From Hyposmocoma kahamanoa (Eukaryota > Arthropoda > Insecta > Lepidoptera > Cosmopterigidae), in contig NW_020653713.1 of NCBI RefSeq assembly GCF_003589595.1, positions 2,241,551 to 2,305,550 of the forward strand: a DNA stretch of 64,000 bases, written 5' to 3'. The notes under the pieces are model-generated. The model saw only the letters and a program-made list of their open reading frames with translations, was not told the origin of the DNA and did no database searches. Numbering within the stretch: the stretch's first letter is position 1; every line of letters starts with the position of its first letter. Positions 12,015 through 22,660 of this stretch are shown one piece after another. A program made the translations under genes and the position numbers.

Positions 12015-13373
12015 AGGCCCATTTAGATGGAGAGAGTTTCTCGTCTCGAACATACGATTATCGAAAGAATATAAAAAAACTTTCCTCGTCTAAACATTTG
12101 CGATTATCGACCGTCCACGTGAGCGATAATCTCCTCGCCTTTCAATATAACGTCTCCGTGTAAACAGAACTCGAAAGCAAAAATCGTATTTCGAGTTTCT
12201 GTGCCAGCCGTTTCTACCACGAGTGCAGCGCGCGAGGGTGTTTTGATTGTCACTGCTTTTCTAAGACAAGAATTAATGGAACAAGAGCGAAAAAAAATTT
12301 CAAATAACGGTGAGTGAGTGAGTGCCTCTGTGGTCGAATATAGCGTGGGCAATATAGTATTTAGGGTGCTCTCGTAACGAATATGGCACTCCTTTCTAAA
12401 TCCAGGATGAAAAGTCGTGCCCGCACTTTTCAAATAATGGCAAGTTGGGTATCGTTTTTGAGGTATTTGGGGGTGCTCATTACGAACATAGCATTTATTT
12501 CTAAATCCAAGATGGCCGACACGACTTTTCAAGTAAATGTACTTTTCAATAAACACTCCTTACTAACTCCCCACTCACTCCCTACTCACTCACTCACTCA
12601 CTACTCACTCACTTACTCACTCACCACTCACTCACTCACTCACTCACCCACTCACTCACAACTCACTCACTCACTAACCACTCACACACTCACTCACTTA
12701 CCACTCACTGACTCACTCACCCCTCACTCACTCACTCATCACTCACTCACTCACTCACCACTCACGCACGCACGTACGCACGCCCGCGCGCACGCACGCA
12801 CGCACGCACTCACTCACTCACTCAGTCACTCACGCACTCACACACGCACTCACTGGCCCTATAAATTTATCATAATTGTCAGTTTTGTTTGTGTCAGTAG
12901 TTATATAATTTTAAAAAAAATGATAAATCAAAATTATATTTCTATACAGTGCAATGAAGTTAATATGATCAGCAGTTCCAAATTTGAATGATTTTTGCGT
13001 CATTTCGATATATCCATAGTCAATACCGCAGTAATCACTGAACTCGAATGGCAATTCTCGCACTCAAAACGGTTCGACCCGATTTGTACGATAATCGTAT
13101 GAACTTGAAAAAATGTCATACGAGATCGTGTTTAGACAAGTCGAAAACTCGTAAGCAAGAATCTCCTTACTACATATTTCTCCGTGTAAACAGTCGAGGA
13201 GGCGATTAAGTTGCTTACGAGTCTCGTATGACATAATCGTAGGCGAGATTTTAGTTCTTGCCTGAATGTAAACATTATGATACGATAATCTTATGGCGAT
13301 TATTGCTTACGAGAATCGCCTACGAGTTTTCGTCTCGAAGACTGCGAGAAACTCTCCCCATCTAAATGGGCCT
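12015..13373 (+). mobile_element. 1.36-kb TIR element, PIF/Harbinger-like, non-coding
   Basis: The left end reads aggcccatttagatgg and the right end is its inverted copy ccatctaaatgggcct; the similarity continues inward (agagtttctcg / cgagaaactct). Flanking TAA on both sides (12012-12014 and 13374-13376) fits the 3-bp TWA target of PIF/Harbinger elements. Both subterminal regions contain many short repeats of the type 'cgattatcg' and 'ctcgtaagc' plus a shared 'tctccgtgtaaacag'. The centre has a diverged tandem duplication of about 90 bp (12368-12445 and 12468-12535) and a CACT satellite. There is no transposase frame; a 202-codon frame at 12383-12991 is an artefact of the satellite. Confidence 0.75.
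12571..12854 (+). repeat. (CACT)n / (ACTC)n microsatellite array with CACG variants
   Basis: About 280 bp of ctcactcactcac interrupted by cca/tta variants and by an internal block of cacgcacg. A short inverse-complement block (gtgagtgagtgagtg) sits at 12311-12325 in the same element. The repeat is inside the element at 12015-13373. Confidence 0.95.
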
Positions 13374-13689
13374 TAATTCACATCCAAGAACACTGCAACT
13401 GCATTTAGAACTATGTCTATTAAAAATACAAAGAAGAGACATATTTTCAGTTTTTCATCTTAATTCATTATAGAATCCGCTTGTTCTTAATAAAATAAAT
13501 ATTAATAAAAATTGATTTCGGTACCAGTAGGCCAACTGTCAAAATAAGATAATTAAGGCAATGACGCAATTAGTTATCATTATAATGGTGCAACATTCAC
13601 AATTTTTGGCAAAATTTTACCGTCTTTCACAGTCTATCGATAAAACTGTTGACAACAACTATATAAAATATATAAACAATTTAAATGCA

Positions 13690-13870
13690 AAGAATAGACA
13701 TCGACATCTCTAGCCGGGACTGGTAGCTATAAAGGTATCTATCTAACTGGGTGACGAAATACTTTCATAGATTTCTCATAGATGGCGCTACGGCTAAAAA
13801 GTCATTAAAAAATACAAAATTACGACAACAAACACATAGGAAAATTCGTGAGATCCGCTGGTTCGTTCCG
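13690..13870 (+). repeat. Repeat family E, copy 2
   Basis: Matches the minus strand of 8885-9065: 'gctataaaggtatct', 'agatggcgctacggc', 'acaacaaacacataggaaaa', 'ctggttcgttcc'. It runs directly into the tRNA-Arg-like sequence at 13864. Confidence 0.6.
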
Positions 13871-13936
13871 TGGCTTAGTTGGTATAGCGTCTGACACGGT
13901 ATGCTAGAAGATTTATGTTCGAATTCTGCCGGATTG
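13864..13936 (+). other. tRNA-Arg-like sequence (pseudogene or SINE head)
   Basis: 73 nt with tRNA proportions. A box tggcttagttgg at 13871-13882 is a full match to the pol III consensus. The B box at 13916-13926 (tgttcgaattc) has two mismatches to ggttcgaatcc. The words 'gcgtctgaca.cgg' and 'agaagatt' are those of tRNA-Arg with a CGG/TCG-type anticodon loop. The possible acceptor arms pair in about 5 of 7 positions, but the anticodon stem is broken. This is a decayed copy, not a working tRNA. Confidence 0.6.
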
Positions 13937-14384
13937 AAGGATTTTTTTCTGAGTCTACGATCATTGTATTAATAATAATAACAACTACATGATTATTTAA
14001 AATTTTATGAAAACTGGCAAACTTGCAATTGTAATTGTAATTTTACTCCGTCTTCAAAAAAGACAGACTATAGCTTAAAACACTATTGTCAAATTGAGTA
14101 AAAAAAACTACTATTTAGAAGTTTTTGTGCTCAGTTTGACAAAAAATAAGAACCAGTGAACATCAGTGGAAGAACCTTTCCAACGTTCCAAGTCAAGAGT
14201 ACACCCTCGATGACAGCCAAAACATTCTTGTTGTAATATATATATTTATTATATGTATATATGTATTGTTTATTATATAAGTGTATTAAGTATGTTTATG
14301 CTGTATCATGTTTATTTTATACTGTATAAATTAACCATAAAATTATATTATAGGCTTATGGTATATTTTTTTTCTGTTTTAAGT

Positions 14385-14512
14385 GTAGCATCAACGTTCT
14401 GTTCTTTTTCTGTTTGGTCTAATGGTTGACTGGTAGAGAATGCCTTACGGCATTAAATCCGCCATTTGTACATTAATATATTGTGCAAAAAGATTAAATA
14501 AATAAATAGATT
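14385..14512 (+). repeat. Lepidopteran retroelement 3' tail ('gactggtagagaatgcctta' type)
   Basis: It contains 'ttgactggtagagaatgcc', 'ttacggcattaaatccgcc', 'atttgtacattaatatattg' and ends in (aaat)n after 'gcaaaaagatt'. This tail is familiar from many lepidopteran transcripts, where it ends in gcaataaagtttaaataaat. The 5' extent is unclear; the AT-rich stretch from 14225 may belong to it. Confidence 0.6.
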
Positions 14513-14977
14513 GGCTTAGTTTAATTGCCAAGGTTACGAATTAGGAGTTCATTGAATATTTACCGTGAATGCGAGAATTATTACCGTGATCTGTTTTGTT
14601 TCTATTAGCTTGTCCAATAAAAACAAAATAGTTAAACAAAAACTATCAATTTCATTTCACTAACGCCTCAGGGCAGGTTATACTTTTATGATACTATTTA
14701 TTATCTCAATTAACATTTCTGTGTGGGATCTATTTATTAGTCCCCGGGCTTATAACAATAATGCATTGGAAGCTTTTAGTGTTTTATGGTCTGTGTCATT
14801 ATCATAACGCAAGGCTTTGAAAAGGTCCTGCTGTGCGTCATAAAAAGTTAAAAATATCTTAGCCCATATCGTCCATTACAACGATTTCTAATAGGACAAT
14901 AATTAATGTGAGTACTCTTCAAAGGAAATAATATATCACCTATTAATAGTGCCGTAAAGGAGTCATCACACTTAACG

Positions 14978-15335
14978 ATACGAATCGCATTAAGTCAGTC
15001 AAAAAAGCTTCATGTCCATGTCATACGAGCGAAAAAGACGTTCGTTACATGTCGACGAGCGGAAGCTTACGGGCGTTTGTGCACTGCACCCGATTCGTAT
15101 TCGTTCCGAGGAGTCTCTCGAACCCCGTCCGACATCCGTCCGAAACAATTACTGCCAAATAAGCAATACTTGACCAAATGAAAAGACGCGTGATGCGAAT
15201 GAAGCGTCATACTGGATACTTGTCTTTTAATTTTGTCGAATATTACTTATTTGCCAGTAATTATTTCGGACGGATGTCGGACGGATATCGAGAGTAGCCC
15301 CCTTGATACGAATCGGATATAGTGCGCAAAAGCTC
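14978..15335. mobile_element. Fold-back element with nested inverted repeats
   Basis: The core is a long hairpin. The left arm, about 15111-15175, contains gtccgacatccgtccg and 'attactgccaaataagcaat'; the right arm, about 15236-15294, is its inverted copy with 'attacttatttgccagtaat' and cggacggatgtcggac. Outside it, 'cacccgattcgtat' (15088) and 'gatacgaatcgg' (15304) form a second, weaker inverted pair. No coding sequence. Confidence 0.65.
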
Positions 15336-15338
15336 TTA

Positions 15339-15533
15339 AGGTGCCTACAAATTTGCTCGATTTCTGGACAATTGATAAAAGACCGGGTAAATTTGTAAGC
15401 AACAGACGATCAACATCGTTTATCTCTCGATCTACATGACTGTGTGATCTGACAAACCCGAGTAAATGTTTGAAGCAGATGATCGTATCGTATTATTTGT
15501 AGATTGACAAATCGAGCAAATCTGTAGATACTT
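15339..15533. mobile_element. Small TIR element (195 bp), TA-flanked
   Basis: Ends aggtgcctacaaatttgctc and, inverted, gagcaaatctgtagatactt, with TA on both flanks. The inverted ends are about 35 bp with a few mismatches. It directly follows the fold-back element at 14978-15335. A Tc1/mariner-type MITE is possible. Confidence 0.6.
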
Positions 15534-17118
15534 TAACGCGACACGTTTTATTTACCTAAAAGCTTTGTCCAACCGGTTCAAGCCGATTCCGCATTGTGTG
15601 GAGATTCCCTAAAATTTCTAATAAATTAAAGAGAAACAGGCTGCTAAAGTTATTAATATTTTTGCGATAACGCATTTTTATATTTTACGAAACTACCCCT
15701 AAAAATGGAAAGCTAAATAATAAATCATTTTAAAATATTATTTTTATCAATACATACCAATGCTGCGCACGGGCCTCCTTTAAGGGAACATCATTTCATC
15801 GTTAACGAGACCTATTCCTAATAAATATTCACAAACATACGTAATTTAGGTATAAGCCGCCACAGGGAATCGAACCGTTCGTCGACCTCCCAATTATGAA
15901 GCAACAGGTCTGTGTATATATTTGAAAACAATCAAAATGTATCTCGAACTCCTGCGTCGAAGATCTAACGATTTCCCATAAAATAAGATAACGTACAGAC
16001 CCCTGTGTCCTTGTCCATAACCAGCTTTCTCTCAGATAAGAATCAGAGAAAATCCAGAGCTGTTTGGGAACATTCATTCTTCTCTTAATTACATTAGCGT
16101 TTATGTATTTTCTTTTAACCACAGAACAATACAAGACATTCGTTTTCTTATTTATTTGGGTTTATTTCTATGCTTCTTTTATTAATGGAATAATAGACAT
16201 TTTTTCACATATTTATAATAATAATAATAAAATGTGTCTTTATTTAGGTATTCACTCATTAATAAATTCAACATTACTTATTACATTACATAACAATTAA
16301 ATTGTATTTTTGTAACCGAAAATTATTATTATTAATAAAGTAAATAATTAAGAATAAAATTAAAATTAATTTACATCACAAAATAATAGTACAATTATAA
16401 TTAATTTATTTATATTTATGTATATAGTTTTATTTTCTTAAGGGTTAATCCTTAATTAAATATAGTGTTACTACATTCTTAAGTTCTAAGCGTATAATGG
16501 TTAAAACATTTACCACCAAAGAAACATGATGTTTTCTTTGTTTTGAAGTTAGCAATGGAACTGTCATCAACGACCCCTATTAAAAAAGGGAACCACTGCA
16601 ACATTTATAGATACGTCATGTGTCATATATTTAAATCAGTATGCAGGTTAACGTTTGTTTACAATTTTCTGCGTCATTCATATTACAATGTCTGCTATGC
16701 CGTATAGTTGAAACTTTAATTATTTAACAAATTGGCCACGATGTCGTTTGATTTAAAAAAAGGTAAACGTGCTCGAGCCACCCTATGGGATGTGCTAGCA
16801 CAACAGAATAACGTATTTCATAATAAGCACAAACCTCCGAAGAATTTACGGAGACTCACCCTTCATGCTTATGTTCGGGTAAGTACGAACAATATTGGCC
16901 GCTAGATATAAAAACACCCTAAGACACCGTTTCACCATTGTGCAGAATTGAGAGAATTTGCACCCTGATGTAGAGTGCAAGTGGACAAACTACTCTGCAT
17001 CGAAGACAAAATGGGAGTTTGGTACAGTGACCCACCGTTTCGGACGACTGCATTATGAGATCATCACCGACAGCGAACGCCTATAGGTTCAGCACCTGGA
17101 TCAGCTGCTCTTTATAAT

Positions 17119-17392
17119 ACAAAGCGACGGGACGAACAAATCGTGCGCCTGATGGTAAGCGACACGTCTATCCATAACAGTTGTAGTTCCCTCGACTGCA
17201 CTGCCACTGCGCTCGACACCCTGAGACATAAGTTGACAAGTCCCATGTGCCTGTAATTTCACCAGCACCCTTACCCTTCGAAAACAGAACGCAGTAATGC
17301 TCACATTACTGCTTGGCGGCATTGATAGGTAAGGTGGCAGTACTTCCTTGGACCGAACTCTTTCACAAAGCAGTAGAGCTCTACTGCTACTA
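17119..17392 (+). repeat. Repeat family B, near-complete copy
   Basis: Starts with 'cgacgggacgaacaaatcgt', 'gcgcctgatggtaagc', 'ctatccataacagttg', then 'ctgagacataagttgacaag' and ends with 'gaactctttcacaaag' and 'agagctctactgct'. It serves here as the reference copy for the family in this window. Confidence 0.8.
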
Positions 17393-17584
17393 AAAATTAT
17401 TGGGAATCACGGCGAATGCGTGTCATATACAACTTTCTGTGTCATTCATATTACAATGCCTTCTGTGCTGTAAAGTGGAATTCTTTAATTATTTAACAGC
17501 ATGTACAGATTATTAAAAAAAATACTTACACTAATTCACAATACTTCAATATTTAAGTAGTAGTGCAGATAATTTTAAATGAGG

Positions 17585-18122
17585 GAGGTCACCAAAAGAA
17601 TTCAGCTCGGGTGGGCCGCGGTTGGCAAGTTGGACGACATTTTTAAGTCAGCCAAAATTCCACAATGACTGACCCGTGATTTATAATCAGTGTGTTCTGC
17701 CTACCACAACTTACGGTGGCGAGACAAGGACGCTCACGCCTGAGGCTGTAGTATATAGGGTGAGAGTTACACAGAGAGCCATGGAGATTGCCATGCTCGG
17801 TATGAAGGTGATAGACCGTGTTCCCAATGTCCAAATTCGTAAGTCGAACTAAGGTAAAGGACGTGGGGAACCGTATCACGAAGCTAAAATGCAGCTGGGC
17901 AGGGCACCAGATACGGAGACAAGATGACAGATGGAATAAGGCGATAACTGAGTGGCGTCCAAAACTGGATACAGGAACGTCAGGCGTCCAGTGGCGAAAT
18001 GCACGGATGACATCGCAGGAATTTCGGGGCGAACCCGAATGAGATTAGCACGGGACCGTGCCGAGTGGCACAGAAACTTGGAGACCTCCAGCAGTGGTTG
18101 AAGTCAGGCTGTATATGATGAT
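17585..18122 (+). pseudogene. RTE-clade retrotransposon, end of reverse transcriptase ORF, decayed
   Basis: Translation gives, in order, EVTKRIQLGWAAVGKLDDIF, then NQCVLP-like words with YGGETRTLTPEAV, RVTQRAMEIAMLGMKVIDRV, RTKVKDVGNRITKLKCSWAG and QIRRQDDRWNKAITEWRPKL. This is the standard C-terminal order of RTE reverse transcriptases in Lepidoptera. Stops after KIPQ and frame changes near 17850 and 18010 show it is dead. The 3' end has the tgatgatga-type tail usual for this clade. The 5' two thirds of the element are missing. Confidence 0.85.
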
Positions 18123-18169
18123 GACAGTTAAATTTACTTATAATTTATGAGATTATAGTTAAAATGTAC

Positions 18170-18350
18170 GATCGTGTACGTGAGAGAATACTATGATCAT
18201 GTGACTCATACTTCGCCTCATCAACAAGCATCAATGTCTTCATACAAACCAGTTTGTTAGGGGTACTCTTGACCTGGCCTTTCTTTAAGGCGTCCTCAAT
18301 TTGGTCATGGTAACGCCATGGCCGAATCTTCTTTCATACATCGTCAACTC
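18170..18350 (-). pseudogene. Decayed non-LTR reverse-transcriptase C-terminus ('LRWFGHLE' type), minus strand
   Basis: On the minus strand the words DQIEDALKKGQVKSTPNK and CMKTLMLVDEAK appear in one frame. They match the segment after LRWFGH in the relic at 9365-9580. The upstream part is absent. Confidence 0.6.
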
Positions 18351-18359
18351 AAATATATT

Positions 18360-19425
18360 TTATCGGCTACCTTACCTTAAATACTCGTACATGAGAAAAA
18401 AAAAATTACCGTGTACACGTGCATAATTATTCTACACATTAATTGTTTCTTCGAAAATTCTAAAGATAGCATGTACCTATTCTAAAAAAAACCAAGATAA
18501 CGCTCTTGATAAGATTGCTTGCAGTGATAAATAGTAAACTAATTGGACCGCATTATCGACAAGACGGTGAAATTGTAATTGGGTTTGGACTGAGAAAGTC
18601 CTATACGATTCAGAAACAAATAGCTGTGGTGATAGTGTACTAAACAAGAAAAGCCGAATGGAAATAATACTGAGATGTTATCAACGAAAATACGAGCACA
18701 TAGAAGTAAACAACGGCCTTCCTGAAACATAAATAGTACTCGTATAACATACCGTCTCTTGATTTCTTCAGACGATATCGAGCCATGATCGCCGACTTAT
18801 CATGCGACATATTTACCTAAACAGCGTTTTATAGTGGAAATGATATTTTAAACTGTTTAAATTATATATATACAGAATGTAATCGTTAAGTGTGCCCAGA
18901 CGATTATTCCATAAATATAAGAGATATCAAAAAGCTTTAAACTGATATAGAAAGTATGTTACCTAATGAGTAAATCGACATCAATAAGTTTTTAAGAATA
19001 AAACAAGAAATATCGAAAATTGTAACATTAAACGCTCCCATACATTTAAAATGACATTCGTAAAGAGACTTTCGTACTGTAAGAGGTAACAATAAGTAAA
19101 CAGATAACAAAACTGTTACAAATAAAGTAATAAAATTATTTTTTTATTGAATAGAAATATAACGGCATAGTAAATTATTTGGTTGGGCGAGTTATCCATA
19201 AAAATTAATAAAATTGATGAATTTATTTTAGTGCTGATCGACACAGTTTCACGTAAGGATCATTTCATCGAATGGGACGAAGAAAATCAGGACAGCAGAA
19301 GTGGATCAAATTTGATACGACGTCGACATTTCTCGCCAAAATTACATCAAAGAGAAATTAAAGCAAAAGCTAAGTTTATCGTTAGGTCAACTGTTTTTTT
19401 TATATTTAAGTGTAACCGACAGAAT
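18360..19425. other. Stretch with nothing recognised
   Basis: AT-rich intronic DNA. The 99-codon frame at 19183-19482 (+) reads into the RTE relic at its end and has no family motif of its own. Confidence 0.55.
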
Positions 19426-19429
19426 CAAT

Positions 19430-19558
19430 CAAAAAGGTCGCTCAGCGTGCGATGGAGCGAGCTATGCTTGGGGTTTCTCTGATGGACCGAATCCCTAATG
19501 AGGTCATACGTCAGAGAACTAAAGTGACCGACATAGCTCGCAACATCAGCAAGCTTAA
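19430..19558 (+). pseudogene. RTE-clade reverse transcriptase relic, left part (interrupted)
   Basis: The frame reads KVAQRAMERAMLGVSLMDRI, then RTKVTDIARNISKL, the RTE C-terminal motif. It stops at a TTAA where a piggyBac-like element (19559-20209) was inserted, and resumes at 20214. It is 5'-truncated at about 19430. Confidence 0.85.
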
Positions 19559-20209
19559 CCCTTAACTATNNNNNNNNNNNNNNNNNNNNNNNNNNNNNNN
19601 NNNNNNNNNNNNNNNNNNNNNNNNNNNNNNNNNNNNNNNNNNNNNNNNNNNNNNNNNNNNNNNNNNNNNNNNNNNNNNNNNNNNNNNNNNNNNNNNNNNN
19701 NNNNNNNNNNNNNNNNNNNNNNNNNNNNNNNNNNNNNNNNNNNNNNNNNNNNNNNNNNNNNNNNNNNNNNNNNNNNNNNNNNNNNNNNNNNNNNNNNNNN
19801 NNNNNNNNNNNNNNNNNNNNNNNNNNNNNNNNNNNNNNNNNNNNNNNNNNNNNNNNNNNNNNNNNNNNNNNNNNNNNNNNNNNNNNNNNNNNNNNNNNNN
19901 NNNNNNNNNNNNNNNNNNNNNNNNNNNNNNNNNNNNNNNNNNNNNNNNNNNNNNNNNNNNNNNNNNNNNAACTATAGTCGTGAGTCCAATGGGCCATGGG
20001 CAAGTTCGTTCTTTAAACTCGCGTAGGAATCGCTGTAGGCGACGCAGCTGTTCCTACTCCTCATTACCTTCCCATGTCACGCCAAAGCGCACACTGTGAG
20101 ATGGACGTGTTTTGCTCACTGCTCCAAACGTGAGTAATGGTTTACATGTGGGTCCAATTGGACCCACGACTATAGAAGCGTTATTTTTTTCCACGATTAT
20201 AGTTAAGGG
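19559..20209. mobile_element. piggyBac-like element inserted in an RTE relic; contains the assembly gap
   Basis: Left end cccttaactat at 19559, right end atagttaaggg at 20209, flanked by TTAA at 19555-19558 and 20210-20213. The host RTE reading frame is continuous across one TTAA copy, so the duplication is certain. CCCT-starting inverted ends with a TTAA target are the mark of piggyBac transposons. Visible internal sequence (19970-20209) includes an inverted pair around 'gtgggtccaattggaccc' and no coding frame; 400 bp are unknown. Confidence 0.8.
19570..19969. other. Assembly gap, 400 N
   Basis: A run of exactly 400 N. The round length suggests a scaffolding placeholder or an estimated gap. 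An apparent 145-codon frame over it is meaningless. Confidence 0.99.
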
Positions 20210-20213
20210 TTAA

Positions 20214-20452
20214 GTGGCAGTGGGCCGGGCATGTCTAAAGGAGGGTTTATCGCCGATGGAGCAGACTTGTTCTGGAATGGCGACAACGTCAAGGAAAACG
20301 TAGTGTGAGACGCCCTGCGGCAAGATGAACGGACGATCTGAGCAAGGGGGCCGGCAGTGTCTGGATGCGGGCGGCACAAGACCGGGAAAGTTGGCGTGCT
20401 CTAGGGGAGGCTTATGTCCAGCAGGGGAGGCGTGTGAGCTGATAATGATGAC
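20214..20452 (+). pseudogene. RTE-clade reverse transcriptase relic, right part
   Basis: Continuation of 19430-19558 after the piggyBac-like insertion: KWQWAGHV, then LEWRQRQGKRSVRRPAARWT, then GSVWMRAAQDRESWRALGEA and YVQQGRRVS, ending in a taatgatga-type tail. One stop codon after GHV. Together with the left part this is the last ~120 codons of RTE reverse transcriptase. Confidence 0.85.
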
Positions 20453-20459
20453 AGAACGA

Positions 20460-21520
20460 ACGTAAACGAAGTGGCAAAAAAGTGTTGTACCTTGTTGCAT
20501 ATTTTGAATCGCAAGTGTAACCTTAATCGCATGAAACCCTCAAAAATCTTTAGCAAAAATATTTTAAGCGCCAAAAAAAGGCTTTTCATCCATTGTTTAA
20601 AAAAAATTAACTGTTACACAATACGAAATTCATTATTATATACTAAATTCAGTTTAATATCACATTTATATGTAAAAATATTTAAAAAACCCATTTCCGT
20701 AAATTCTTTTTTTGTCGCTTACACTAAGTCGGCGGTAATGACACGATAGGTATCAAGAAGACTTTCTCCTTTCCTAAGTTTGTGTTTTCTCCCCTAGCCT
20801 TTAATGCATGTGTTGCAATGCCACTGAAAAAAAATTGTTTTGTTTTTCGAATTGCAGCTACCAAAGACCCACCTTTCCCTTTGAAGACACAGGTTCTTAT
20901 AGTTCAGAAACTTTTACCGCGAACACAAACCCTGGAAAACTGTATAGAAATAGCAAGAATAACAATTGAACGCATACAAGACAAATATTCATAGTTTTAC
21001 TCGGAATTATATTTGGAATTATATTTTATTAAAATGTATCGCTTGCCTACACAAACTATTACATTTATTAACGTTTAGTATGTGGTGTATAAATTGAATA
21101 ACTTTCATTACTTAGAATAATAACACATAGAATGATCGTTTCATATCAAACGAACTGGCACAAGTGAGGCAAAAATAAAATTAATGTAGGCTAGTTTTAG
21201 TAGTAGGTTAATTTTCGGTTTTAGTGAATATTTATATAAAAATACAAGATGAAACGCGTTACTTCCTTGTGGAATGTGATGTTAGTATCTATTTTATGTT
21301 TGTCTGACGTATTTTTACACTAATTTACCGCACATTTCGTCATTTTTAGCTAAAATTCTTGATCTGTTCGCGGTGCAAGTTGACCTTGAGCACTGAAGGC
21401 CCGCCCGCTCGTGTAGGCCCATTGGGCGCGCTTCAATTTGCCTCACTTAGCGTGTGCGGACTAGGTTTCTATGCGTTATTATTCTAAGTTCCATTATAAA
21501 ATATTCTTTTGTTGCACTTA
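20460..21520. other. Stretch with nothing recognised
   Basis: AT-rich sequence with a GC-rich patch near 21370-21430. Open frames at 20471 and 20782 (+) have no recognisable domain. Confidence 0.55.
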
Positions 21521-21524
21521 ATAG

Positions 21525-21745
21525 TATATTAGCTGTAGAGCTACTTGGGAAAGAGTTGGTCCTGAGAAATACTAGCACTACATTTTTCTGCCGCTAGGCA
21601 GTGAAGTGAACATTACTGCGTTCAGATTTTGGGTAAGGGTGCTAGTGAAATGACAGGCACTTGGGACTTTATGTCTCAGGGTGAAGGGCGCAGTGCAGTG
21701 TCCCTTACTTCTTGTTCAAAGCTTTGGTCCTAAAAAAGTCTTGTC
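21525..21745 (-). repeat. Repeat family B, minus-strand copy
   Basis: Inverse of the family B signature: 'gagctacttgggaaagagtt', 'ttctgccgctaggcagtga', 'gggtaagggtgctagtgaaa', 'actttatgtctcagggtga'. It directly precedes the 5'-truncation point of the RNase H fragment at 21773. Confidence 0.75.
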
Positions 21746-21772
21746 CCATCACTCGTTATCATAAAAAAAATA

Positions 21773-22408
21773 TTCTTTGCAACTCCAAAATTTACACAAG
21801 CACTGAATAGCTATGACATAGACTCAGGGCTCATTTATGAATGCCATCAAGCACTAATGGAGGTATGTATACAAAACCACGTAACCCTACAGTGGATTAA
21901 AGGACACAGCGGTTCACGTGGCAATGATGCGGCAGATGAACTAGCCAGAAAAGGGTCGGAGATGGACGCTGTAGGACCAGAAACCATAGTATCCCTCCCC
22001 TACCAATGGTTCAGAACAACTATACACAAAGGTACAAAATTGTCACACAATAATGCATGGACGACCCTTACGGTCTGTAGACAGGCGAGGGAAGCACTCC
22101 CAACGCTCAATGCCAGTCTATCTCGCATATTTATTAAACTTAAAAGGCAAGAGCTTCGCACTCTAACTGCCGCCCTAACGGGTCATGGTCCATACAATAA
22201 ACACCTTTTCAATTTAGGTATCACAGACAGCCCTCTATGCAGAGCGTGCATGGAGGGGGAGGAAACGGCTGCGCACATCCTACTACAGTGCTCCGGCGTG
22301 GCCAACTACAGGGCAAAGTACCTTGGAGTGCCAAGGTCGCTCCCCGAAGTCTTCAGCAAACCTAGGAGGCTGCTGAGATTCCTGGACGAGCTTGGGTGGC
22401 ACGAGTAG
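21773..22408 (+). pseudogene. Non-LTR retrotransposon, RNase H domain and C-terminus (5'-truncated)
   Basis: An open frame of 212 codons from 21773 to the stop at 22408. It starts inside an RNase H domain (TPKFTQALNSYDIDSGLIYE, then HQALMEV) and shows the catalytic end of that domain: TLQWIKGHSGSRGNDAADEL, with the conserved His of GHSG and the Asp of NDAAD. The C-terminus has a zinc-knuckle-like CRACMEGEETAAHILLQC (C-x2-C-x8-H-x4-C). An RNase H domain after the reverse transcriptase is found in I-type and related elements. The frame is intact although the element is truncated, so insertion is fairly recent. The 3' UTR runs to about 22604, with gcaataaag at 22574 and a ttcattcactcattcat tail. 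Confidence 0.85.
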
Positions 22409-22660
22409 GACCCTGCACCCACCACACGCAAAATAGGCGCCTTGACGTCGAGTTGCGGACACCAGCCCGTTGCACCAAGTACCAAGTAGTAAGTAACTCC
22501 AAAATTTCTACCCTAATATAATATAGCAATAAGGCCGCTTGCTGTACGTTAGCTTATTCTGTTATACTTCTTTGCAATAAAGTATGTTTCATTCACTCAT
22601 TCATCCAATAAAACATTTCAACTCATCATTACATCGCCTACATTCGATTCGACCATACTA

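Noticed and set aside
12383..12991. 202-codon open frame with long SLTHSLTH repeats
   Set aside because: The repeat is the translation of the (CACT)n microsatellite; the flanks have no domain. The frame is a by-product of a simple repeat without stops.
15866..15876. Minus-strand B box (ggttcgattcc)
   Set aside because: No A box at a tRNA or SINE spacing and no second copy of the surroundings; may be chance or a very old SINE.
19566..20003. 145-codon open frame
   Set aside because: It is made of the 400-N gap and a few flanking codons.
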